A DNA stretch of 64,000 nt, from positions 3,224,001 through 3,288,000 of the forward strand of contig NC_089182.1 in the NCBI RefSeq assembly GCF_947507565.1, in the 5' to 3' direction. The notes beneath the pieces are model-generated. The model had not been told where the DNA came from, ran no database searches, and worked only from the letters and a program-made list of their open reading frames with translations. The stretch comes from Oscarella lobularis (taxonomy: Eukaryota > Porifera > Homoscleromorpha > Homosclerophorida > Oscarellidae). Position numbers and translations under genes: made by a program. Below are positions 11,059 to 22,900 of this stretch, one piece after another; within the stretch, counting starts at the first letter, position 1; every line of letters starts with the position of its first letter.

Positions 11059-13428
11059 ATGTCTCATTACTACGTCGGCGTCGACGTCGGCACGGGAAGC
11101 GCGCGAGCGGCGCTCGTCGAACCGACAGGCCGATGCATTCACTTCGAATCGTGCGTTCGACCGATTAAAACGTGGAACGATCGGCCCGATCACTACGAGC
11201 AGTCGTCGGACGACATATGGACGGCCTGTTGCAGCGCAATCCAGGTCGAAAACGGGCGCAAGGGGGGTCGCGAAACGAAGGCGATGCCCGTCGCGTTCTG
11301 CAGGCTACTCTAGAGCGGGCTCGAGTCGATTCGTCTCGCGTGAAGGGCGTCGGATTCACGGGCACTTGCTCGCTCGTCGTTCTCGGAGTCGACGGGCGTC
11401 CCGTTAGCGCGAGTGGGTCGGGCGACGACGCGCGCAACGTCGTTCTGTGGATGGATCATCGGGCCGTGGGAGAGGCGGCCGAAATCAATGCGACGGGACA
11501 CGACGTTTTGAAATACGTCGGCGGAATCATTTCGCCCGAAATGCAAGCGCCGAAGCTGCTCTGGCTTAAGAGAGTAGGGGGCGGGACTTGGGGGGGGCTA
11601 AAATAAGTAATAATTAGGTATACATGTATACTGTTATAAGAATTTGAAAAAATGCTGGGATCGTGCCGGACACTTTTTCGATCTGCCCGACTTCTTGGCG
11701 TTTAGGTGTACAGGGAATGCAGTGAGGTCGGGGAATAGGGAGCCCATTGTTTTAGTTCCGAGGAAAGGTGTGCTTATAGGTCCTTGTGTTGCGTGATTTG
11801 CAAATGGAATTACGTGTGTGACCAAGGTACTGATAACCTGTTCGTCGTCGTGGTAGCGTTACGAGTACTGCCCTTAGACCAATCTCATTGGGATGATTCT
11901 TATTGGAAGGAAATCGGCTTAGGAGACTTTCCGGAGGAAGGCTATTGCAGAATAGGTGTGCTGCACGTCATAGAACCCTTCCTCCTTGATACTGTTTTAA
12001 GGTACAAGGGCTGTTGAGCCAGGAACACTCATTGGTCATATAACAAAAGAAGCTGCCTTAGAAATGGGATTGGTACCTGGTACTCCAGTAGGAGCATCTC
12101 TTATTGACGCTCATGCGGGAGGAATAGGTATGCGTATTGACAATATAATATAACGTAAATATCCAAATGGTTTTTTATAGGTGTATTGGGAGCTGACGTT
12201 ACGGGGACGAACCTGCCTTGCGAGCATCAAGAAATGACGTCGAGACTCGCTCTCATATGCGGAACATCTTCCTGTCATATGGCAGTAAGTCTGAGGTAGA
12301 GAAATAGCGTTCTTAAGAAGACACGTCTCTCTGCGTCAGATTTCTACAAATCCTCACTTTGTGCCGGGCGTCTGGGGTCCGTATTTCTCAGCGATGGTGC
12401 CCGGGTTGTGGCTCAACGAAGGCGGACAGAGTGCAACGGGAAAATTGGTAAAACGACTTATTTCTCCTCGCTCTTGATTGCGAACCACGTTTCCGCTTTA
12501 TAGATCAAGCACATCATTAGCACTCACCCCGCGTCGGCATCCGTGCAGAAATCAGCGGAAAACAACGATCGGTCCATCTTCGACGAGTTGAATAGCATCG
12601 TTGCTGATATGACGTCAAGACGGCGATTAGATACGAGTGTTTTACTGACGTATGACTTGCACGTTTTGCCCGACTTTCACGGCAACCGTTCGCCTCTGGC
12701 AGACCCCGAAATAAAGGGAATGGTAAGCCCCAGCTGACGCGTTTGCAGTCTCTCCCCTTCTCCCTCCCTCCCTCCCTCCCCATCAGATCTGCGGTCTTAC
12801 ACTTTCAAGTGACGCTGATGATTTGGCTCGTCTTTACCTCGCCACTCTACAAGGAATAGCAGTGAGAACAAATAGAATGTTAAGAAGATGAATTTTCTAT
12901 CTTTTGTCTCCAGCACGGTACACGTCACATAGTGGACGCTCTTACCGCTTCAGGCCACTCTGTCAATACCATATTCGCGTGCGGAGGCGACGCTCGCAAT
13001 CCGCTTTTTCTACAGGTGCACGCTGACGTAACAGGTATAAAGCCGCGTACTCGCCCCCCGCCTCTAACCTACTTATCTTTAGGGTTGCCAGTTGTTCTGG
13101 CCAAAGAGCAGGAGTCTGTTCTAATTGGAGCAGCAATTCTAGGTGCTACAGCAGCCAAAGCCTTTCCCAGCATAAAAGTAAGCCTAATAACGCGACGTAC
13201 AATTTTCTAAGTATTGGCCCAAGGTTGCAATGACCAGTATGACCGAAGTCGGTAAAATTATAAAGCCAAATCAGAGCACACACAAGTAAGGGTCAAAGGA
13301 AACTCTCCCCACATCTACGTGTACACTCCCTTTATTAATTAACTAGGTACTACGGTCAACGGCACGCGGTGTTTCTCAAGATGCTAGACGATCAGCAAGC
13401 TTACAGGCATTTAATGAACTCTACGTGA
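11059..13428 (+). CDS. FGGY: FGGY-family carbohydrate (pentulose) kinase
   Basis: Cytosolic ATP-dependent sugar kinase of the FGGY fold. Yeast YDR109C and human FGGY are reported to phosphorylate D-ribulose as metabolite repair; the substrate here is inferred from that. The N-terminal phosphate loop is [18 protein letters not shown]. Later exons give [58 protein letters not shown] (substrate-site block), [18 protein letters not shown] and the C-terminal signature [40 protein letters not shown]. The last junction (CACAA, intron, GTACTAC) adds [17 protein letters not shown], matching the family C terminus. The gene has about ten short introns. It converges on FAF1, with 102 bp between stop codons. 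Confidence 0.92.
12763..12786 (+). repeat. (CCCT)n tract serving as a polypyrimidine tract
   Basis: A CCCT microsatellite directly precedes the CATCAG acceptor of an FGGY intron, so a simple repeat appears to supply the polypyrimidine tract of that 3' splice site. Confidence 0.7.
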
Positions 13429-13530
13429 TTAAATGTAGCTCGCAAGCTTGCCTTACTACCTAAATTAAATTAACTGCAACTCACTGGGAAGCACTCTTAA
13501 ATTATTAGCATATTTTCAACGTAATAGAGA

Positions 13531-16500
13531 CTACTGGGCCACCTCCTCGACAAACAACGTCTCGCGTGGACATAGCCCAGCCGCTTCAAAAGTCAACGTG
13601 TCCGCTAATGCGGAAATCTGAGAAATGGAGAGTAATCGACTATAAAAAGTATTTATTCATTAGCTTCCCGTCTACCTCTTTTTTCGGAAAATTGGCTTTG
13701 ATACAAAACTTCGGTTGGGGATAACCCTGCGAAGCGACGAACATAAAGAGAAGCTAGAGGAGAAAAGGAGTGTCAAAACAAGACATAGGGCCGTGCAATG
13801 CAATTCGAATTACTTCTAATCTGTTTTCGGCGAGAAATCGTCTCGTTACTTGACTCCCGTCCGGAAATCGAAATCGAAGTACGGCCAATTTAGCACTGCC
13901 GTCGTCCGGAGGCTCCGACGGCAGTCGCCCCCGTAATTCGCGTTGTTTTTCCTACGCGACTCCCCCCGTTCGTATTCGACGCTGTCGTACTATGACCTAC
14001 CTCTTCTTTCACTTTCTCTTGAATGACGTTTTGGGCGGCTCGCTCTTTCGCTAATAATTGCACCTGTTCTTCCTGCCGAGCTCTTTCCTGCAGCTCCGCC
14101 TTTTGCCTGTCCGCTTCGAGCGACGCCTTATAGGCGGCGTCCTGCTGCTCCTTGATTTCTTGACGAGCCGCCCGTTCAGCCTGAGGGAAAAATCTCAAAA
14201 TATCGTTCCGAGATATAGTTCGTCTTCTGACCTCTTCCTTCACGTCGATCTCTTTCGCTTGTTGGAAAGCATCGCAGGCGGACATGAGATTGGCCATCAA
14301 CTCGTCACCTGATATATGACCTAAATATATAAAAAATGGTTTTTTTCACCCCCCTTTGCGTTCAATTAAACGATTGGCGCTCGCCTTGCAAGACGGCAAA
14401 GACGTCCATGCCGCCGCGCGACTTCACGACGATAAGTAGAACGGGTAGTTGATCCGGTTTGAAGTTTTCTACGGTGTCGGCGACGACGCTTCCGAAATGT
14501 TTCGTGACGATTTCGAGCAATCTTCGTTACGCGGGGGCGACGTCTCGTCAACAAATCGAGGCATTTGGATCTACTACTAACCTTTTCTCGTTCGTTTTAT
14601 GAGTCACGTCCCAACCCCACGTTACAAAATTATCGTTTAGGTATTGAACAACGGGCGCCGAGCACAAAACCGTGCTAGAAGGCAAAGGTATTCCCCCCCT
14701 CCCCTTTAATAATCGAGACTTGCCTGCAAAAAACGTTGGACTGGATGCTAAAATCGTGATGTACGTAAACCACCAATGGCTTTCTCTGCGAGAAGATTCG
14801 ATATAAACACGCGTCGGATTAATATATTGTCTCGACCTCTATCGCTTTGCATTCAAACGCTTCTTTGATTGCTTCTCCGAACGCGCCAACGTAAAAATCC
14901 GGCCGTATTTCACCGTATCTAAGCATCACAGGAAAGATAAGACTAGGCTACGTTGTGCGAGACCGACATAAAGGACTAACTACATAGGTATGTACGTAAA
15001 GAAAAGAACCATTCGTCTATGCAATGTTGTTTAGGAAATCGGGCCCCATATTTAGACTGAGCGCATACCTGTCTTGAAATTGAACTAGAAACTGGAGCAG
15101 AGAATCCGCATTATCTTCACTATTCTCCGGCACTAAAACCAAACAAAAATGCCCATATCGCGCACCGTCTTCTTTCTTCTTCTTCTTCTCCTCACGTAAA
15201 AGTTCCCTGGTTTTGACTTGTGGCAACGAGTCGTCGCCTAGCGAAAACATTGCGTCGCCGTCTTCATAATTGGCATCGTCCGAACTCTCCTCTTCCTGAA
15301 CGCCGTCCATCTTTTCGACTGAAGGAGGAGGAGGAGGAGGACGATCAACTTGAGCCTAAATAACACATCGTAGACTTTGAGCTATATAGGAGGCTTTATA
15401 TATAAAGACTTTGGTGACGCTGGTGAGACGAAGGGCGTGAATAGGAAGCAATAGTCCAACGTCACCTAGAACCATCTAAGCGAAGAAAAAAATGAATTCA
15501 ATAAGATATACTAATTATTGATTACACGTTTACATTGTCTGTGACTATTTTTGGAAATCCGTGCCACTCTTGATGTCTCGGCTCGACGTTGAAAAGATTT
15601 TTCATGTCTTGTTTGAACTGAATAACAGTTCGAAGAGAGAGAGAGACTAAAGGGAAAAAAAGCGAACCTCTCCAATAGTTTTTGTCAAGGAATAAGGAAT
15701 CATTGTTTTTCGTCCATCATATTCTATGTCTAATTTGACTTTCGCTATGGAAGAGGATGCCCTGAGGAGTTTGCCACTCAGTAATTCAAAAAATTGCGAA
15801 ATTCTTTTCTCCTACTCTGAAACTTTGTTGCTAACCAACGTTTCCTTTCCCACGTTAGGCGGAGAAAGAAGGAACAGAGTGACGTTTTTCGGCAGATTCA
15901 AATCGGACAGTCGCGTCTAAAAACAATAATCACGTGATATAATCAATACCATAACCATACCATATCATCCCGACTAGCAACATCCTTATGTGGCCATCCT
16001 CTCAAGGTCTGCTCATCAACGGGAACGTGAGTGCGAGCTTCGATTAGACTCTTAACTTGAGCTGAGAAAAAAGACATATAATTAATTATTTAATTAAAAT
16101 TAGTTAGTGTCACGTGTTACCAATAGTGACATCCTCAGAAACGACGAGAGGAATCATTTGATCTCTCCACTCGACATTCAAACTAATCATTCGCGAGGTC
16201 GAGAAGGGAACGGAAGTGGAAGGCGTCACCCGGAAATCCATCGCACTAGAAACAGAAAATATGTATAATAATAAAATAATTAAGAAGAGTCGGACACGTG
16301 TTCGACCTCGTGGAAATGCCTTCGGTTTGCCACGACGCCCACGAAAAACCGTCATTCGCTTCCGCGTCGTTTTTCGCCGGATCGTCGTCACTCGCCGCGG
16401 CAACGATCCCGTTTCCTTCGTCAGCCGACGGACCAGCGCGAAGATCTTTGGGAATGTAGGCGCTGATTGCGTCCTAGGGGTTGGGAGAGGGGTATCGTGT

Positions 16501-16699
16501 GCGTGTCTGGCTGCGTGTGTGTGTGCGAGCGCACCACGAGGATCCAGTTGTGGCGTTCGAGCTGTTCGATGCTTTCCGTTATGTCGTCGCATCCTGTTGC
16601 CGCCTGCGAAGAACGACGCGCGATGAGATCGCTTTCGAGTTAATAAACGCGTCGAATCGATACCTCGAAGTTGGCCAACGCTAACTCTCTATCTGCCAT
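13531..16699 (-). CDS. FAF1: FAS-associated factor 1 (UBA-UBL-UBL-UAS-UBX)
   Basis: FAF1 binds ubiquitin chains through UBA and p97/VCP through UBX, coupling ubiquitinated proteins to p97-dependent unfolding. Exon 1 starts MADRELALANFE. The UBA continues ATGCDDITESIEQLERHNW. Two ubiquitin-like domains follow: SRMISLNVEWRDQMIPLVV with QVKSLIEARTHVPVDEQTL and LSDLNLPKNVTLFLLSP, then a second copy. An acidic linker (EEESSDDANYEDGDAMF) leads into UAS: SLLQFLVQFQDRY, YGEIRPDFYVGAFGEAIKEA, KPLVVYVHHDFSIQSNVF. The coiled coil ends in KASLEADRQKAELQERARQEE. UBX reads AVLRFRFPDGSQVTRRFLAE, LLFMFVASQGYPQP and FEAAGLCPRETLFVEE. Order and content match FAF1 fully. The middle exons are joined less certainly than the ends. 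Confidence 0.92.
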
Positions 16700-16870
16700 G
16701 AGAGATTGTACAACGCAGGTTCGCGATGGATGACGTCATAGTTGGCCTAACGCGCGATGGACGACGAACCAGCACACGTTGTCGGCCACGTGGTCACCGT
16801 ACAGATCAATGACACAGACAAATTTTTAATAAAGTGCTATATCGGTGTAAATATATATGTAGTGAAAAAT

Positions 16871-16899
16871 AGAAAGAAAGAAAGAAAGAAAGAAAGAAC
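16871..16899. repeat. (GAAA)n microsatellite
   Basis: About seven tandem AAAG units lie in the short intergenic stretch between the FAF1 start (16699) and the end of the fibrillin-like gene (16920). No gene is seen in that interval. Confidence 0.9.
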
Positions 16900-16919
16900 A
16901 GTCAAGACACGCACTTTTT

Positions 16920-19900
16920 TTATTCCAAACCGCACTCTCCACCGTAATGCTCGAGATAGTTAGCCTGTGCGTGCTGGCTAACCTCGACGAAATGATTCCA
17001 CTTCTCGACTTTCTCGTTATTTTTACATTCGCCGGATGGTTCCGGCTGATGAAATCCTTCAACGACGCCAAGGTGCTCATACCAGATAGCATACATCTAG
17101 GAGGCAAAAGATAATGCAGGAAAAGAAAGAGAACGGCGCCTACGCGTACTTACTCGATTCACAAACAGTTGTATCTCTTCCCACAATTCATTCAAATCCG
17201 TTGAAAAGAATTCAACCCTTTCGGGAATTCCGGGAATGTGCGAGGCTGTTTTCAGCCATGCGTTCAATTCAATCACGTAATTCTCCTTGAGACTTTTCCA
17301 CTGATTCGTATACGTATCTGCGGTCATGTACATGGACACGGGCAGCGCATCACCAAGAGAGGGGCATTCGTCCGTTGAATTCACCCATTTGTCGTCCTCC
17401 ACGAGCCAACGATCGCGCTGCCTTGGCCAAAGATTAGTACACGTTCCCGCATCTAGACAAGAATATTGAGTTCAAAATTCTTTACTACAGCTACATTGTA
17501 AGTAACTGACCCTCGCACGAACGCCCGTCTCCGTGAAAGCCCTCCTTGCAGACGCACGTAAACGACCCAATCGTATTGCTGCAAATCGCGTCGACGTGAC
17601 AATCGTGCAAGCCACGCTCGCACTCGTCAACGTCGGCGCACGCGCCGCCACCTCCGCTACTACAGTATCCTTCGTGACAGGCGCACGTAAACGAGCCGAT
17701 CGTGTTGACGCACGTAGCCGCCTTCGAGTCGCAATCGTTCAGATCGTCGTCGGCACATTCGTCGATGTCGACGCAATTTTTACCGTCGCCCGCGTAGCCC
17801 CGTTTGCACTCGCAGCTGTAGCTTCCCGGTAAGTTGGAGCACACCGCGTTCGCACAGCAGTCGTCATCTCCGGTCCAACACTCGTCGACGTCGACGCAAT
17901 GACGTCCGTCGCCGGTGTATCCGCAGTGGCATCTGCACCGGTAACTGCCGCGAGTATTGATGCACATTGCGTGCGAACTACAGTCGTGGCTGCCCGTTTG
18001 ACATTCGTCGATGTCCGTGCAGTTCGTCGCGCTTCCACTGTAGCCGTGCTTGCAAACGCAATTGAACGAACCGTTCGTATTCTGACAGACGGCGCCGTCG
18101 GGACAATCGTTTCCTCGGCCGCATTCGTTGATGTCTCCGCAGTGTTTTCCGTCGCCCGCGTAGCCGTCTTCGCACTCGCACAGGAACGAGCCGACTGTGT
18201 TGCTGCATCGCGCCTTTGCGTGGCAATCGTGCGTTCCCAGCGAACACTCGTCGACGTCGACGCACACAACTCCGTTTCCACTATACCCTTTCATGCACTG
18301 ACACGAAAACGAGCCGTCCGTGTTGACGCAGTGAGCGCCGGCGTGGCAATCGTCGTCGCCTCGAGCGCACTCGTCGACGTCACGACAGACAGTACCGTCA
18401 CCGGCGTATCCTCTCTTACACTCGCAGGCGAACGAGCCGAGAACGTTGCGACAGTAGGCATTCGAGTCGCAATTATCGAGACCGAGATCGCACTCGTCCA
18501 CGTCGACGCAGTAGGAACCATTTCCGTTGTACCCGCGTCGACATTTGCACGAGTACGAGCCTTCGGAATTGAAACAATCGGCGTTCAGGTCGCACATACT
18601 GACGTCGTCGCACTCGTTGACGTCTTCGCAATTCCGACCGTCGCCGCGATAGCCGTCCCTGCAACGACAGACGAACGATCCCGCCGTGTTCTCACAATCG
18701 GCTCGAGCGTCGCAGTCGTGAATTCCCGTACGGCATTCGTCGACGTCGCGACAGCTGACTCCGTCTCCAACGTATCCCTTTCGACACCGACACGCAAACG
18801 AACCGTCCGTGTTCGAGCAGTCCGCATTGACGTGACAGTCATCCAAATCGTCTTGACATTCGTCGATATCGACGCACGTTGCGCCGTCGCCGCGGTATCC
18901 CGCGTCGCAGCCGCAGCTGAACGAACCGATAGTGTTCACGCAGTCGGCATTCAAGCCGCAATCGTCGAAGCCTTCCGCGCATTCGTCGACGTCCTCGCAG
19001 TTCCATCCGTCGCCCGTGTAACCCGTTCGACAGCTACAGTTGTACGCACCCGGCGTGTTGGAACATCGTGCGTTCGCGTGGCACTCGTCGGTTCCCATCC
19101 GACACTCGTCGACGTCGACGCACTCTTTGCCGTTGCCGAAATATCCAGCGGTGCAGGCGCACTCGAAAGAACCGCGCGTATTCGTACACGTCGCCTTGGC
19201 GTGACAATCATCGCTCTCTGTAGCGCATTCATCGACGTCCGTGCAGACGAAACCATTGCCGACGAATCCTCGTCTGCACGTGCACTGAAAACTGCCACCC
19301 GTGTTCTCGCACAGAGCGTCGTCATGGCAATCGTGTCTACCCTCCTCACACTCGTCGATATCTCGGCAGTGCGTTCCATTTCCAGCGTATCCGTCACCGC
19401 AACTGCACCGAAACGCGCCGATAGAGTTGATGCACATTGCCTTTACGTGACAATTGTGAATTTCGAGCACGCACTCATCGACGTCAACGCAGTCTTCCCC
19501 ATTTCCGCGATACCCCTCGCGACACAGGCACACAAACGAACCGTCCGTATTGGTGCAGACTGCGTCATCGTGACAGTTGTCTTCGCCTAGATCGCATTCG
19601 TTGACGTCACGACAGAGGACACCATCGCCATCGTAGCCCTTCTTGCAGGCGCACTCGAACGACCCGGGAACGTTGGTGCAGTGAGACATTGCATGACAAT
19701 TATCTCGACCGAGCTCGCATTCATCGATATCGACACAAACGGAACCGCTGGCACTGTATCCGCTCCTGCAACGACACGCGTACGATCCGTTCGAATTGAC
19801 GCAGTCGGCATTCGCATCGCACGCGTTATCACGGTCGCACTCGTCGATATCAACGCAGGCGACGCCGTCGCCGGCGTATCCTTCCTTGCAGCTGCACGTA

Positions 19901-22900
19901 AACGACCCGGCCGTGTTCCGGCAATTCGCCATTGCGTGGCAATCGTGACTTCCAGCGGTACACTCGTCGACGTCACGACATTGCACGCCGTCTCCCAAGT
20001 ATCCCGCCTTGCATTGACAAATAAACGATCCAATCGTATTCGAGCACGACGCACTCGCGTGACAGTTATCGAGATTCAATTGGCACTCGTCGACGTCGAC
20101 GCAGCGAACGCCGTCGCTTCGATATCCGTCTCGACACCGACATTCAAACGAGCCGTTCGTGTTGAAGCAGTCGGCATTGACGCCACAGTTGTCCACCTCA
20201 TCGGCACACTCGTCAATATCTTCGCAACGCTGGCCGTCTCCGCGATATCCTTCCTTACAGCGGCACGTAAACGATCCCGCCGTGTTCTCGCAAGTCGCTT
20301 TGTCGTGACATCCGTGAGCCCCCGAAGCGCACTCATCGATGTCTCGACATTCCACGCCGTTACCCATATAGCCCTTTCGGCAACGACACGCAAACGAACC
20401 GTTCGTGTTCGTGCAAACGGCGTTCATGTGACAATTGTCCAAATCGTCGGCACATTCGTCGATGTCGTCGCACTGCACGCCGTTGCCGCGAAATCCGACG
20501 GCACAGCCGCAGCTGAAGGACCCTATCGTGTTCACGCAGTTCGAGTTCGAGTCACAGTTGTCCGAGCCGACAGCGCATTCGTCTATATCTTCGCAGCTCT
20601 TGCCGTCTCCCTCGTAGCCCGTACGGCACATGCAACCGAACGATCCCGGCAAATTGAAACATCTCGCGTTCGCGTGACAATCGCTGAATCCCATCAGACA
20701 CTCGTCGACGTCGCGACAGTCTCTGCCGTCGTCGCCGGAGTATCCGTCGAAGCAGGCGCACGCGAACGAGCCGCGCGTGTTCGTGCACGTCGCCTTGGAA
20801 TGACAGTCGTCGCTTTCCGTCGCGCACTCGTCGACGTCGACGCAGGCGAGCACTCCGTCGCCGAAGTATCCTCGCTTGCACTCGCACTCGAAACCGCCGT
20901 CGACGTTCGTGCACGAAGCGTCGGCGTGACAATTGTGCTCGCCTCGCGCGCACTCGTTCACGTCTCGACAATAGGTGCCGTTTCCGACGTATCCTTGCTT
21001 GCACTCGCACTCGTACGAACCGTTCACGTTGAGACACGTCGATCGAACGTCGCAGTCCGCCGTGCCGACGAGACATTCGTCGACGTCGAAACAGTCGATT
21101 CCGTCGCCGCCGAATCCGTCACGACACTCGCACGCGTACGATCCTTCCGTATTGCTGCACGTCGCGTAGTCGTGACAAGAGTGCGTGCCGCTCGCGCACT
21201 CGTCCACGTCGTAGCACGACGACCCATTTCCGTAATAACCCTCCGAGCATTCGCATCCGAACGATCCGCCGAAGTTGAAGCATTTCGCTTTAGCGTGACA
21301 ATCGTCTCTTCCCAGCAAGCATTCGTCGATGTCCTCGCATTTGAATCCGTCTCCGCTGTAGCCGTCTTTGCAGGAACAATAGTGGGAACCGTTCACGTTC
21401 TCGCACGAAGCCAATCGATGGCATTGGTGACTGCCTTCTGCGCACTCGTCAATATCTCGACAGATACGCCCGTTTCCTTCGTATCCATTGCGACAAGTGC
21501 AGACGTACGACCCGTTTGAATTCCAGCAGTCGGCATTCACGTGACAATCGGAAAGATCCAAAGCACATTCGTCAACGTCAATGCAACTCACACCGTTGCC
21601 TCTATATCCACTTCGACAGCTACACGTGAACGAACCGTCTGTATTGAAACAATCTGCATTGACGTCGCAATTGTCCAAGTCCTCGCTGCACTCGTTGATG
21701 TCTTCGCAACGTTGGCCATCTCCATTATACCCTTCTTTGCAACGGCACTCAAATGATCCAGCCGTGTTCTCACAGTTCGCTTTGACGTTACAATTGTGAG
21801 TTCCAGTCGTGCATTCGTCGATATCTCGGCACTCTACGCCATCGCCAGTGAACCCATCTCGACATCGACACGTAAATGATCCGATCGTATTAGAACAATC
21901 GGCGTTCAAATGACAGTCGTCGAGATCTTGTGCGCATTCGTTAATGTCGACACACGTTACACCGTCACCTTTGTATCCGCTGTCGCAGCCGCAGCTGAAC
22001 GAGCCCTTAGTGTTAACACATACCGACTTCGAGTCACAGTCGTCCAATTCGTCGATGCACTCGTCTATATCGTCGCAAGTATATCCATCGCCAGTGTAGC
22101 CCGTGCGACACGTGCAATAGAATGTCCCCGGTAAATTTGTACACCGCGCGTTCTTGTGACAATCGCTGATTCCCAGTGAACATTCGTCGATGTCGAGACA
22201 CTCTTTCCCGTTGCCAGAATATCCGCCGATACATTGACACTCGTACGAACCGCGAGTATTTCGACACTCCGCTTTCTCGCTGCAATCGTCGGCTCCTGTC
22301 GCGCACTCGTCGACGTCGCTGCAAGCGAAACCGTTTCCAACGAATCCTTTGTTGCACTCGCATTCGAAACTGCCGCCCGTATTCACGCATGAAGCGTCGG
22401 CGTGACAACTATGACCGCCTTCCGCGCACTCGTCAACGTCTCGACAATAGGTCCCATTTCCAGTGTATCCCTTCTTGCATTCGCATACAAATGAGCCGAC
22501 GGAGTTGGTGCACGTTGCTTTTGCGTGACAGTTATGAGTCGCCAGCGAACACTCGTCGACGTCAACGCATTCAATGCCATTTCCAGTGTAGCCATCGTTA
22601 CATCGACATGCGAACGTTCCTATCTTATTGACGCAACGCGCATTGACATCGCAGTTGTCCTGGTCCAGACGACACTCGTTCACATCGAAACAATTTGAAC
22701 CGTCTCCGCTGAATCCGTGTTTGCATTGACAGGAATAGGAGCCTTCTGAGTTCAAGCAATCGGCATTCACGTCGCAATCGTCAGAGTCGCTGTCACACTC
22801 ATTTACGTCCACGCAGGATCTTCCATCTCCGGTATATCCGTCTTTGCAACGGCAAGTATATGACCCTGCAACGTTCTCACAATTTGCTTTGACGTGACAG

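Noticed and set aside
17899-21519. Long plus-strand open frames (563 and 612 codons) opposite the EGF array
   Set aside because: They are antisense shadows. The repeated GACGTCGACGAGTG codons for Asp-Val-Asp-Glu-Cys read as Val/Ala/Thr-rich sequence in the opposite frame, which gives low-complexity protein without domain features.
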